Part shown: one piece after another, positions 34,513 through 42,278 of the stretch
Numbering within the stretch: position 1 is the first letter of the stretch
How the letters are laid out: each line of letters opens with the position of its first letter
Assembly: GCA_910586025.1 (NCBI GenBank)
Contig: CAJUIO010000015.1
Location: 4,586 to 46,906 of the forward strand
Origin: an uncultured Lachnospiraceae bacterium
Lineage (GTDB): Bacteria > Bacillota > Clostridia > Lachnospirales > Lachnospiraceae
DNA length: 42,321 bases
Reading direction: 5' to 3'
The notes under the pieces: generated by a model
What the model was told of the DNA's origin: nothing
Databases searched by the model: none
Seen by the model: the letters and a program-made list of their open reading frames with translations, nothing else
Position numbers and translations under genes: made by a program

Positions 34513-35457
34513 TCAGTCGGAGGGAACATACAGCCTTCCCTGAAAGGCTGACCGTTCCTTCATTTTTCCGTGCAAGGAATTGAGAACTCCCCTCTTGTCG
34601 CCGCTCCACTTCGGAGCGATAAGAAGAGATTTCGGCGCATCACCGGTAACTCGGTGAATCACCATATCAGGACGCAGGTGTTCGATGGCATCGATTAAAA
34701 GGTCAAGATAGTCCTCCTTTTGGGAAAGAGGACAGATCTCCTCCGGACGCTCCAGGTATAATTTTTCCAGATCGGTCCCCCTCAGAATATGGAGAAGCTG
34801 CAGCTTTACGCCCCAAACAGGCAGTGCGTTCAGGTAAGAGACCGCATTTAAGGTATCCTCACGGTTTTCTCCCGGAAGTCCCAGAATCAGATGAGCAATT
34901 ACAGGAATTGAGAGCTCCTGCAGGGAAGAGACGGCGCTCTCAAAGCAGGGAAGAGGATATCCTCTTCGGATAAAGGAGGCAGTTCTCTCATTGACGGTCT
35001 GCAGTCCCAGCTCAATCCAGATAAATTTTTGCGGAAACCGGCGTTTCAGCGCGGCCAGCAGCGCCAGAACCTCATCGGGCAGACAGTCGGGCCTGGTGGC
35101 AATGGAGATTCCTGCGACATTCTCCTCCAAAAGCGCTCTTTCATAGATGGCCTCCAGGTAAGAGAGGGGACCGTAGGTATTGGTGTAGGCCTGGAAGTAG
35201 GCGATAAATTTCATGCCGCCGTATTTCCCGGAAAGTCTCCTCCTGGCGGCCTCAAAGCCGGCATTAAATTCCTCGGGACTTATTTGGGCGGCAAAATCAC
35301 CGCTTCCTCCCCTGCTGCAGAAAATGCACCCGCCCCTGCCAAGGGTTCCGTCGCGGTTCGGGCAGGACAGACCCGCATTCAGGGCGGCTTTGTAAATCTT
35401 TTCCCCATAAGTGCTTTTTAAATAAGTATTCAGGGAATAGTATGGCTTTTGGTTCAT
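34513..35457 (-). CDS. TIGR01212-family (YhcC-like) radical SAM protein
   Basis: 314 residues. The 4Fe-4S/SAM cluster motif is present as CPNRDGTLGRGGCIFC (about 30-45), an unusually spaced Cys...Cys-x2-Cys typical of the YhcC/TIGR01212 group, and the N-terminal YYSLNTYLKSTYGEKIYK also fits. Glycine-rich LILGLPGEN follows (about 192-200). The reaction is unknown; the family is related to Elp3-type radical SAM proteins. The start overlaps the malic enzyme stop by 4 nt, so it is cotranscribed with that gene. Confidence 0.88.
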   Translation of the reverse strand: MNQKPYYSLNTYLKSTYGEKIYKAALNAGLSCPNRDGTLGRGGCIFCSRGGSGDFAAQISPEEFNAGFEAARRRLSGKYGGMKFIAYFQAYTNTYGPLSYLEAIYERALLEENVAGISIATRPDCLPDEVLALLAALKRRFPQKFIWIELGLQTVNERTASFIRRGYPLPCFESAVSSLQELSIPVIAHLILGLPGENREDTLNAVSYLNALPVWGVKLQLLHILRGTDLEKLYLERPEEICPLSQKEDYLDLLIDAIEHLRPDMVIHRVTGDAPKSLLIAPKWSGDKRGVLNSLHGKMKERSAFQGRLYVPSD

Positions 35458-36611
35458 CTGTCCGCAATATGGCTTTTTACCGCCTGAGACACTGCCTGAA
35501 CCACTCTCGGGTCAAAGGGCTGTGGCATGATGTTGTCCTCGCCAAGCTCGTCGTCAGGAACGAGTGACGCAATGGCTCTGGCGGCGGCAAGCTTCATCTC
35601 CTCCGTGATCCTGCGGGCCCGTCCTTCCAGAGCACCCTTGAAGATGCCGGGGAAGGCCACCACATTGTTGACCTGATTGGGGAAATCGCTTCTTCCGGTG
35701 CCCACAACTCTTGCGCCCGCAGTCTTAGCCAGATCAGGCATGATCTCCGGAACGGGATTTGCCATGGCAAAGAGAACAGCGTCCCTGTTCATGGAAGAAA
35801 CCATTTCCGGCGTAACAATTCCGGGAGCCGAGACCCCCACGAAAATGTCGGCTCCCTTTAAGGCATCCGCAAGAGAGCCTGTCTCGTTATTGAGATTTGT
35901 GACCTCCATCATCTTTTCCTGCATCCAGTTAAGCCCCTTGGAATCCTTTGAGAGGATGCCTGCCTTGTCGCACAGAATAATGTTGGAAAAGCCGTAGGTC
36001 AGAAGAAGCCTGGTGATGGCGATTCCCGCACTTCCCGCGCCATTCACAATGACTCTGCAAGCTTCTTTTTTCTTGCCGACAACCTTTAAGCCGTTAATGA
36101 TTCCGGCAAGCACCACGATGGCCGTTCCGTGCTGGTCGTCATGGAAGACCGGAATATCCAGAATCTCATTCAGACGCTCCTCAATCTCAAAGCACCTGGG
36201 AGCGCTGATATCCTCGAGGTTTATGCCGCCAAAGCCGGGAGCCAGGTATGTGACTGCCTTGATGATCTCCTCCGTATCCTGAGTGTCCAGACAGATGGGG
36301 ACGGCGTTGACACCTCCAAATTCCTTAAACAGAACAGCCTTTCCCTCCATTACCGGCATGGCGGCGTAGGGGCCGATGTTGCCGAGTCCCAGAACGGCGC
36401 TGCCGTCGGAAACCACGGCGACGGTGTTGGATTTTATAGTATACTTGTAGGCGGCTTCCCTGTCCTTTGCGATCACCTTGCAGGGCTCGGCTACGCCGGG
36501 AGTGTATGCCAGGGACAGGTCTTCTCTGGATTTAACAGAGATTTTGGATGTGGTTTCCAGCTTGCCGTTCCACTGTTCATGAAGCATGAGAGCTTTTTCA
36601 TTCGTAGTCAT
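35454..36611 (-). CDS. NAD(P)-dependent malic enzyme
   Basis: Oxidative decarboxylation of malate to pyruvate in the cytosol. 385 residues, the short bacterial form without a phosphotransacetylase domain. Signature blocks: SDGSAVLGLGNIGPYAAMPV (about 70-89), the Lys of VMEGKAVLFKEFGG, INLEDISAPRCFEIEERL, HDDQHGTAIVVLAG (about 157-170), and the Rossmann NGAGSAGIAITRLLL. GGAGG is 8 nt before the ATG. First gene of an operon with the radical SAM and DUF4364 genes. Confidence 0.95.
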   Translation of the reverse strand: MTTNEKALMLHEQWNGKLETTSKISVKSREDLSLAYTPGVAEPCKVIAKDREAAYKYTIKSNTVAVVSDGSAVLGLGNIGPYAAMPVMEGKAVLFKEFGGVNAVPICLDTQDTEEIIKAVTYLAPGFGGINLEDISAPRCFEIEERLNEILDIPVFHDDQHGTAIVVLAGIINGLKVVGKKKEACRVIVNGAGSAGIAITRLLLTYGFSNIILCDKAGILSKDSKGLNWMQEKMMEVTNLNNETGSLADALKGADIFVGVSAPGIVTPEMVSSMNRDAVLFAMANPVPEIMPDLAKTAGARVVGTGRSDFPNQVNNVVAFPGIFKGALEGRARRITEEMKLAAARAIASLVPDDELGEDNIMPQPFDPRVVQAVSQAVKSHIADR

Positions 36612-36655
36612 ATCTATATCCTCCGTTTTGCATAAAGTCTTATTTTACCGATACT

Positions 36656-36684
36656 ATTTTATAATAATTAAACAATGCATGCAA
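36656..36684 (-). promoter_or_regulatory. malic enzyme promoter
   Basis: Minus strand: TTGCAT (36684-36679), 17 nt, TAAAAT (36661-36656). The -35 lies inside the first unit of an 18-bp tandem repeat. Confidence 0.6.
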
Positions 36685-36728
36685 GTAAAGATATGCATGC
36701 AGATAAAGATATGCATGCAAGTGAAAAG
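36675..36728. repeat. three 18-bp tandem repeats between two divergent promoters
   Basis: Units start at 36675, 36693 and 36711 (ATGCATGCAAGTAAAGAT and two close variants). Each begins with the palindrome ATGCAT(GC). They sit between the malic enzyme promoter (overlapping its -35) and the degV promoter, the right place for a regulator of either. Confidence 0.85.
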
Positions 36729-36755
36729 AAAGGGCAGAATAAACGGGAAAAGGTC

Positions 36756-36784
36756 TTTACATGTAGTATATAGTGTGTTATCAT
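36756..36784 (+). promoter_or_regulatory. degV promoter
   Basis: TTTACA (36756-36761), 17 nt, TATCAT (36779-36784), about 65 nt before the start codon. Confidence 0.65.
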
Positions 36785-36848
36785 AAGTAGTAATGAAAAC
36801 TATGTTAAAAGTTTTGCAAATACAAATGTGATGGTTTTGGAGGTTTCT

Positions 36849-37685
36849 ATGAGCTATAAGATTGTGGCGGACAGTTGCTGTGAGTTCCCGACGGAATACT
36901 ATCAGAATCCGTGTTATGAGAGGGTGCCCTTAGGTCTTGAGGTCGGGGGTGAGCTGATCATGGACGACGAAGGATTTGATCAGGCTTATTTCCTGAAAAA
37001 GGTGGCAGCGACACCGGAATGTCCGAAATCCTTCTGCCCGTCTCCGGAGAAATTTATGGAAGCCTATCGGACAGAGGCGGAGAATGTGTTTGTCTTTACC
37101 TTATCCTCCAAACTCAGCGGGAGCTGCAACAGTGCGGAGCTTGGCAAAAAGCTTTATCATGAAAAATACGGGAATAAAAATATTTTTGTGTGTGATTCAG
37201 AATCTGCGAGCTGCGGGGAGACCCAGCTGGCGTTTCTTGCGGCAAGGTGGTCAGAGGAAGGACTTGCCTTTGACGAGATCTGCAGAAAGCTTTCGGATTT
37301 CAGAGATCACATGAACACATACTTTGTACTGGATAATCTGGAAACCCTGAGAAAGAACGGAAGACTTTCGAGAGTAAAGGCCCTGGTGGCCTCAACCCTG
37401 AGCATCAAGCCCGTCATGGGAGCGACCAAGGGGGAGATCATCCAGCTCGGGCAGGCGATCGGGATTAAGAAGGCGCTTGCCAGAATGGCGGAGACCGTGG
37501 CGAGAGAGGCCGTGAATCCTGAGGAAAAGACTCTGATGATCACGCACTGCAACTGTCCGGAGAGGGCGGAGAGCGTGAAAAGGATGATTCTGGAAAAGAT
37601 TCCATGCAAAAACGCGCTCATCATGGATACCAGGGGCGTAAGCAGCATGTATGCCAATGACGGCGGAGTGATTGTAACTCTATAA
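36849..37685 (+). CDS. DegV family fatty-acid-binding protein
   Basis: 278 residues. DegV/FakB-type proteins bind a fatty acid and, with FakA, feed its phosphorylation for lipid synthesis. N-terminal IVADSCCEFPTEY, conserved FTLSSKLSGSCNSAELG (about 88-104), and the RVKALVASTLSIKPVMGATKGEI segment in the second domain fit the family. Start at 36849 with GGAGG 6-10 nt upstream; an in-frame ATG at 36828 lacks a site. No fakA is nearby. Monocistronic. Confidence 0.9.
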   Translation: MSYKIVADSCCEFPTEYYQNPCYERVPLGLEVGGELIMDDEGFDQAYFLKKVAATPECPKSFCPSPEKFMEAYRTEAENVFVFTLSSKLSGSCNSAELGKKLYHEKYGNKNIFVCDSESASCGETQLAFLAARWSEEGLAFDEICRKLSDFRDHMNTYFVLDNLETLRKNGRLSRVKALVASTLSIKPVMGATKGEIIQLGQAIGIKKALARMAETVAREAVNPEEKTLMITHCNCPERAESVKRMILEKIPCKNALIMDTRGVSSMYANDGGVIVTL

Positions 37686-37702
37686 ATGACGAATCTGTCT
37701 GT

Positions 37703-37996
37703 TTACAGAATGGAGATCTTAAAGGGCGCATTTATAATAAGAAGAAAGAGCGCAATCTGAAGGAGAAGGATGAAGGGCATTCCGTAAACAAAATACCAGT
37801 GTCTTGTCTTATGACGAAAAGCATACATTCCAATAATGGAACCTATGCTCCCGCCGATAAGCGCAATGAGAAAGAGAGTTGCTTCCGGAATCCGGAAGGC
37901 TCTCTTTTTTGCTTTGTGTTTGTCAATTCCCATCAGTGCAAATCCCAGGAGATTCACACTGATGAAATAAGCTGATAGTAAAGTGATGACATCCAT
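37703..37996 (-). CDS. DUF1294 small membrane protein
   Basis: 97 residues with about three hydrophobic helices. The signature GIDKHKAKKRAFRIPEATLF (about 23-42) and GGSIGSIIGMYAFRHKTRHWYF (about 48-69) define DUF1294. The function is unknown. AAAGGGA precedes the ATG. It lies 24 nt downstream of argG and could be read from that promoter. Confidence 0.88.
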   Translation of the reverse strand: MDVITLLSAYFISVNLLGFALMGIDKHKAKKRAFRIPEATLFLIALIGGSIGSIIGMYAFRHKTRHWYFVYGMPFILLLQIALFLLIINAPFKISIL

Positions 37997-38020
37997 TTTT
38001 TATCCCTTTTAAGAGAGGGC

Positions 38021-39238
38021 TCACAGCTCTCCCTGTTCCTGCATTTTCATGGCCCGTACCTTGGTGGAAAGCCCGAAAAGATTGATGAAGCCCTCCGCAT
38101 CATGGTGATCGTATAAGTCTCCCGTGGTGAAGGAAGCGATGCTCTCATTGTAAAGAGAATAGGGAGAGGTGGTTCCGGCCTTGATGATATTTCCCTTGTA
38201 CAGCTTGAACTTCACTTCTCCGGTCACATGGCTCTGTGTGGATTCGATGAATGCCTGTACGGCCTCCCGCAGCGGAGAAAACCACTTTCCCTCGTAAACG
38301 ATCTGGGCAAATTTGCTGCCGAGGTCCTTTTTGAGGGCATAGGTATCACGGTCCAAAATCAGCTCTTCGAGCTGCTGATGCGCTTCGTAGAGGATGGTTC
38401 CGCCGGGAGTTTCATAAACCCCTCTGGATTTCATGCCGACCACCCGATTTTCCACGATGTCAACGATGCCGATGCCGTGCTTTCCGCCCAGCTTATTCAG
38501 CTTGCGGATAATATCGGAAACCTTCATCTGCTTTCCGTTTACAGAGACGGGAATGCCCTTTTCAAAGGTGAGAGTCACATATTCGCCTTCCTCGGGAGCC
38601 TTCTCGGGGGTGGTTCCAAGGACTAACAGATGGTCGTAATTAGGCTCGTTTGCAGGATCCTCAAGCTCTAAGCCCTCATGGCTGATGTGCCAGAGATTCC
38701 GGTCGCGGCTGTAGCTGGAATCTGCCGAGAAGGGCAGGTCAATGCCGTGAGCCTTGCAGTAATCGATCTCGGACTGCCGGGAATCCATGGTCCACTTCTC
38801 ATTTCTCCATGCGGCGATAATCTTCAGATCGGGAGCGAGAGCCTTGATGCCCAGCTCGAAGCGGATCTGGTCGTTACCTTTTCCGGTAGCGCCGTGGCAG
38901 ATAGCGGCAGCGCCTTCCTTTCTTGCGATTTCCACCAGCTTCTTGGCAATCAGAGGCCTTGCCATGGAGGTGCCCAGCAGATATTTATTTTCGTAAACGG
39001 AATGCGCCTGAACACAGGGAACTATGTACTCGTCGCAGAATTCGTCCACCACGTCCAGAATGTATAATTTTTCAGCGCCGCAGAATTTTGCTCTCTCCTC
39101 CAGGCCGTCCAGCTCCTCCTCCTGTCCGCAGTCGATGCAGACGCAGATAACCTCGTAATCAAAATTTTCCTTTAACCAGGGAATGATGGCGGTGGTATCC
39201 AGGCCGCCGGAGTAGGCCAAAACAACTTTTTCCTTCAT
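38021..39238 (-). CDS. argG: argininosuccinate synthase
   Basis: ATP-dependent joining of citrulline and aspartate in arginine synthesis. 405 residues, normal. The PP-loop VVLAYSGGLDTTAIIPWL (about 5-22), the GATGKGNDQIRFELG citrulline/aspartate region (about 115-129) and SADSSYSRDRNLWHISHEG are intact. Start at 39238 has GGAGG about 7-12 nt upstream; a longer frame to 39316 crosses the promoter. Divergent from argC, with a shared intergenic region holding probable ArgR sites. argH is not in the window. Confidence 0.97.
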   Translation of the reverse strand: MKEKVVLAYSGGLDTTAIIPWLKENFDYEVICVCIDCGQEEELDGLEERAKFCGAEKLYILDVVDEFCDEYIVPCVQAHSVYENKYLLGTSMARPLIAKKLVEIARKEGAAAICHGATGKGNDQIRFELGIKALAPDLKIIAAWRNEKWTMDSRQSEIDYCKAHGIDLPFSADSSYSRDRNLWHISHEGLELEDPANEPNYDHLLVLGTTPEKAPEEGEYVTLTFEKGIPVSVNGKQMKVSDIIRKLNKLGGKHGIGIVDIVENRVVGMKSRGVYETPGGTILYEAHQQLEELILDRDTYALKKDLGSKFAQIVYEGKWFSPLREAVQAFIESTQSHVTGEVKFKLYKGNIIKAGTTSPYSLYNESIASFTTGDLYDHHDAEGFINLFGLSTKVRAMKMQEQGEL

Positions 39239-39287
39239 ATTAAATGCCTCCAGTGAAATTTTAGGGTTTACTTTTTCAACAAGGCCT

Positions 39288-39316
39288 AATATACTACAAA
39301 AGAGGAGGAAATGCAA
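39288..39316 (-). promoter_or_regulatory. argG promoter
   Basis: Minus strand: TTGCAT (39316-39311), 17 nt, TATATT (39293-39288), about 50 nt before the start. Confidence 0.65.
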
Positions 39317-39346
39317 GACTCAAATATTGCATATTTAAAAATTTAT

Positions 39347-39394
39347 CATGAATCAGTTTGCATAAAAATAGAAATATATTGAATATTATGCATA
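39347..39394. promoter_or_regulatory. candidate ArgR operator sites
   Basis: Two similar elements, TGAAT-5 nt-TGCATA (39349-39364) and TGAAT-4 nt-TGCATA (39380-39394), lie between argG and argC. They resemble ARG boxes (TGAAT...ATTCA) with an ATGCA right half. The second overlaps the argC -35. The resemblance plus the divergent arg genes suggests ArgR; no strict match to the consensus. Confidence 0.45.
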
Positions 39395-39407
39395 AATAAT
39401 GTATTAT
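39379..39407 (+). promoter_or_regulatory. argC promoter
   Basis: TTGAAT (39379-39384), 17 nt, TATTAT (39402-39407), about 30 nt before the ATG. Confidence 0.65.
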
Positions 39408-39440
39408 TATACAGCAAAAGCAGAAGGAGGAATACAAACT

Positions 39441-40394
39441 ATGAGTGACAGGGTAAAAATATTTATTGACGGGAGCGAGGGAACCACGGGGCTTCGGATT
39501 CATGAGAGGTTTGAGCGGAGAGATGACATCCGTCTCCTGTCCATTGATCCAAAGCTTCGCAAGGACAGGGAGGAGAGAAGACAGCTCATCAATGAGTCCG
39601 ATATCACGTTCCTGTGTCTTCCGGATGATGCGGCCCGGGAATCGGTTTCCCTGGTGGAAAACGACCGGGTGAGAATCATTGACACCTCTACGGCCCACCG
39701 CACGCAGGAGGGCTGGGCCTACGGCTTTCCGGAGCTGTCCGGTGCCCACAGAGAGGCGATTGCGATGGGGAGCAGGGTTGCGGTTCCGGGCTGCTATGCC
39801 ACGGGCTTTATCTCCCTGGTCTATCCGCTGACGGCAAAGGGAGCGCTTGCGGCGGATTATCCGGTGAGCTGCTTCGGACTTTCCGGCTACAGCGGAGGAG
39901 GGAAAAAGATGATAGCGGCCTACGAGGCGGATGAGCGTCCCGCAGAGCTGGAAGCGCCAAGAGAGTATGCTCTTTCCCAGAGCCATAAGCATTTGAAGGA
40001 GATGAAGAAGATCCCGGGACTTTTGCGGGAGCCGCTGTTTTCCCCCATTGTCTCCGGCTATTACAGCGGAATGGTGGTATCCGTTCCCCTGTATACGGAT
40101 CTGCTTGGGGATGTGCAGGATCCGGAGCGGATTCATGCTCTTTTCTCCGAATACTATAAGGACAGCCTTTTTGTCAGGGTGATGCCTCTGGCCTCGGAAG
40201 CGGAATGCGGAAATATGCTGGCGGGAAACGCCTGTGCGGGCTGGGACGGTCTGCGGATCTTTGTCACCGGAAACAGGGAGAGGGTGGTGCTTTCTGCCCA
40301 GTTCGACAACCTGGGAAAAGGAGCCTCCGGAGCCGCCATTCAATGCCTGAATCTGATGATGGGGTGTGAGGAGGATAAAGGGCTTTGTCTGTAG
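39441..40394 (+). CDS. argC: N-acetyl-gamma-glutamyl-phosphate reductase (short type)
   Basis: NADPH-dependent third step of arginine synthesis. 317 residues, the shorter type 2 form (TIGR01851-like) rather than the 345-residue type. FIDGSEGTTGLRIHERF at the N-terminus, the catalytic Cys in VAVPGCYATGFISLVYPL (about residue 117), and CFGLSGYSGGGKKMI are diagnostic. AGGAGG lies 8-13 nt before ATG 39441; an in-frame upstream ATG would sit inside the promoter. The usual partner argJ does not follow. Confidence 0.95.
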   Translation: MSDRVKIFIDGSEGTTGLRIHERFERRDDIRLLSIDPKLRKDREERRQLINESDITFLCLPDDAARESVSLVENDRVRIIDTSTAHRTQEGWAYGFPELSGAHREAIAMGSRVAVPGCYATGFISLVYPLTAKGALAADYPVSCFGLSGYSGGGKKMIAAYEADERPAELEAPREYALSQSHKHLKEMKKIPGLLREPLFSPIVSGYYSGMVVSVPLYTDLLGDVQDPERIHALFSEYYKDSLFVRVMPLASEAECGNMLAGNACAGWDGLRIFVTGNRERVVLSAQFDNLGKGASGAAIQCLNLMMGCEEDKGLCL

Positions 40395-40410
40395 AAGGAG
40401 TTGAGCGGGC

Positions 40411-40530
40411 ATGAATTCTGTGATAAGCTGCAGTGTGCTGGTTGCCGGTATAGTCGGCAACGCTTTGGGTGACAGGCGTATACTGGAGCCCCCCCGGTCA
40501 GCTTATTGGCAGCTTCAAGATTGGTGTTAG
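40411..40530 (+). CDS. 39-residue ORF directly after argC, unrecognised
   Basis: Begins MNSVISCSVLVAGIVGNALGD and ends YWQLQDWC. AAGGAG at 40395-40400 starts 1 nt after the argC stop and 10 nt before this ATG, so it should be translated. The N-terminus is hydrophobic; the rest is not. It may be the start of a gene truncated by rearrangement, since the DNA beyond it looks unlike its neighbours. Confidence 0.4.
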   Translation: MNSVISCSVLVAGIVGNALGDRRILEPPRSAYWQLQDWC

Positions 40531-40685
40531 GATACAGATGACCATAGGTTTCCGGGGGTGTCTGTATTTTTCATGACCCGGACGCTCGCCTGCGTTTTCG
40601 GCTCAACGGGCTTGGAATCATCCATCGACTTGTAGTACATGGATAGGTGATTGCGAAACAGTAAGTTGCTGAAAGATTCAGACAA
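40527..40685 (-). CDS. doubtful 52-codon ORF
   Basis: TTG start at 40685 with GGAG about 5 nt upstream; reads SESFSNLLFRNHLSMYYK and on to WSSVS. No family recognised. Its 5' part lies in an inverted repeat, so it may be only part of a non-coding element. Confidence 0.2.
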   Translation of the reverse strand: MSESFSNLLFRNHLSMYYKSMDDSKPVEPKTQASVRVMKNTDTPGNLWSSVS

Positions 40686-40880
40686 TATTTCTCCTCAAAT
40701 CCTGTTTCGCCAAGCATTCCATCAAGGCCCAGACGCAACGAGCAAGCTCTTATGCGAAACATAAGTCAGTCGAGCAAAGGCTCTCCTGCCTTCTATGGTC
40801 TTGATTTCATGGCGAATAAGGCTTTTCGCAGAAAATATTGTCTGAGTATTCTGCAAATTTACAAGTTTCGCAATTACCTA
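40644..40880. repeat. large imperfect inverted repeat (arms about 50 bp)
   Basis: Left arm 40644-40692 (outer TAGGTGATTGCGAAAC, inner TCAGACAATATTTCT) matches the reverse complement of 40830-40880 (outer TAGGTAATTGCGAAAC, inner TCAGACAATATTTTCT) at both ends of each arm. A perfect CTTATG-CGAAA-CATAAG hairpin lies inside (40749-40765). No transposase is present. Could be a MITE-like or structured-RNA element, or a remnant. The rest of 40531-41055 holds nothing else I can name. Confidence 0.7.
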
Positions 40881-41055
40881 AAAAGGAAATAAATAGCAAG
40901 GAGATCACTTTCTGAAATTCCTCCAGTGTCCAGATATCCACATGTGTCTTTTTGGACTTGATGTTGCCGATCATCCTTGCCGGATTCTATTCAGCATTGC
41001 TTTGCAATGGATAATGTGTTTTACTGTTTATAGAACGTAGGCGGTAGATACCTTG

Positions 41056-41322
41056 CTATTTGTCATTATAGTGCCCTTTGCACTGCGTTATGACAATATT
41101 ATAATCATTGATCATATAAACGAGGCGATCTTTTTCATTGATCCTTCTGCTCCATTCTCCATCCGGGCTGTTTTTTAGCGGTTCCGGTTTCCCTTCGCCG
41201 GTAAACGGTTCCCGTTGGATGGACTTTAAGAGGCTGTTTATTTTCTTTAATGTCTTTTTATCCTGGGACTGCCAGTAGAGATATTCCGTCCACGCATCTT
41301 CGGCAAAAGTGATTTTACTCAC
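41056..41322 (-). CDS. Txe/YoeB family toxin
   Basis: An 88-residue mRNA interferase of the RelE/YoeB fold that cleaves mRNA on the ribosome. The YoeB signature GKPEPLKNSPDGEWSRRINEKDRLVY (about 44-69) is followed by ITQCKGHY. The catalytic set Glu47, Arg66, His84, Tyr85 is present. The start overlaps the antitoxin stop by 8 nt. YoeB usually pairs with YefM, but here the partner is RelB/DinJ-like. Confidence 0.93.
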   Translation of the reverse strand: MSKITFAEDAWTEYLYWQSQDKKTLKKINSLLKSIQREPFTGEGKPEPLKNSPDGEWSRRINEKDRLVYMINDYNIVITQCKGHYNDK

Positions 41323-41587
41323 GTTCCATAGTCTCCAGTTCTTCCATAGTTTTTACGATTACCTGCCCGTTTCTAATTTGCTGGCCTGCTTTCCGTAGTT
41401 GCTCCATATTGGAATCGGAATAAAAAGGATCCAAAGGGGCAGCGACTTCAAAAGGAATACGGCGGTCCCGTAAGGCTTTTTTAGCATAAATCATAAAAAA
41501 GGTAGTAAGGTTCATTCCCATCTCATCGCACATTTCATCCAGTTGTTTTTTCATTTCATCATCAAATCGAAGGCTTACAGTAGTCAT
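41315..41587 (-). CDS. RelB/DinJ family antitoxin
   Basis: 90 residues. An N-terminal ribbon-helix-helix (TTVSLRFDDEMKKQLDEMCDEMGMNLTTFFMIYAKKAL) should dimerise and bind the operon's own operator. The C-terminal part (residues 50-90, ending MEELETMERE) should wrap the toxin. AAAGGATG precedes the ATG. Transcribed before the toxin from a strong promoter. Confidence 0.92.
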   Translation of the reverse strand: MTTVSLRFDDEMKKQLDEMCDEMGMNLTTFFMIYAKKALRDRRIPFEVAAPLDPFYSDSNMEQLRKAGQQIRNGQVIVKTMEELETMERE

Positions 41588-41610
41588 TTCGTCACATCCT
41601 TTCTAGTTCT

Positions 41611-41639
41611 ATTATACTGATAAATGAAGCAGATTGCAA
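41611..41639 (-). promoter_or_regulatory. toxin-antitoxin operon promoter
   Basis: Minus strand: TTGCAA (41639-41634), 17 nt, TATAAT (41616-41611), about 24 nt before the antitoxin start. Likely bound by the RelB-like protein. Confidence 0.75.
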
Positions 41640-41781
41640 GAAATATCATTCAATTTCTTTCAAACATAGTATATGAAGAATAAATAAAATTATGTGACAT
41701 TTGTGGCAAAATTTATTGGATTGCTGCCTGAAGGCTATAGGAACTAGCCACTCCCGTTACAACTTTAGTATAGCACTTCAA

Positions 41782-42100
41782 TGTGTCTGCTACGGCGGAC
41801 TGGATCTTTCTTCCGCAACGGATATCATGGCATTCGTTCTGGTGTTCCCGCCGATGGATGAAAGGATAAATATGTGGTTTTGCCGTATTTTTGGGTGCCG
41901 GAGGACAATCTTGATTTGCGTGTGCGCCGTGACCATGTTCCCTATGATGTTTGGGAACGGTAGGGTCATTTGCAGACCACCGAGGGTAATGTAGTCCATT
42001 TGCCTTTGACCGTTGGGATGGGTGCAACCAGATGGAGCAGAAAATTGCACACGGCGGACATTCGGTTCCACGTTGAATAATGAACAATATTTTGACTTCA
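41782..42100 (+). pseudogene. decayed fragment of a phage terminase large subunit
   Basis: Three frames together give terminase (Terminase_1/TerL type) sequence. CYGGLDLSSATDIMAFVLVFPP appears first. After a frameshift near 41867 come DKYVVLPYFWVPEDNLDLRV and RRDHVPYDVWER, a stop, then GHLQTTEGNVVH. A further shift gives FAFDRWDGCNQMEQKIAHGG, with an apparent internal deletion between CNQM and EQKIAHGG, ending at another stop and IMNN. Intact terminases carry these blocks in the same order. This is recognition from family memory. The gene is dead: at least two frameshifts, two stops and a deletion. The rest of the prophage is absent, and the stretch 41640-41781 holds nothing I recognise. Confidence 0.75.
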
Positions 42101-42177
42101 CAATTTGCTGTGGCAATTTCAACAGAGCTTCGGTATACGATGATGGCAGTATTTTGTTCATATAATTTCAGAATATT

Positions 42178-42260
42178 TTCCCTTAAATGTGCGATACTTT
42201 TAAGGGAACTTTCCCTTACGTCATTGATTTTCCCTTATTTTATGCTACAATTTAAGGGAA
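42178..42260. promoter_or_regulatory. promoter of the Fic gene with five TTCCCTTA operator repeats
   Basis: The octamer TTCCCTTA or its complement occurs at 42178 (TTCCCTTAA), 42200 (TTAAGGGAA), 42211, 42230 and 42252 (TTAAGGGAA). They surround a promoter TTGATT (42224-42229), 16 nt, TACAAT (42246-42251) with TGC before it. The layout suggests tight self-regulation by a DNA-binding protein. Confidence 0.65.
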
Positions 42261-42278
42261 TAACTAGGAGGTGAGGTT

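Noticed and set aside
36675..36728. Tandem repeats as a CRISPR array
   Set aside because: Units are contiguous 18-mers with no spacers and no cas genes nearby.
40571..40762. 63-codon minus-strand ORF as a transposase remnant
   Set aside because: No transposase motif recognised; most of it lies in the inverted-repeat element.
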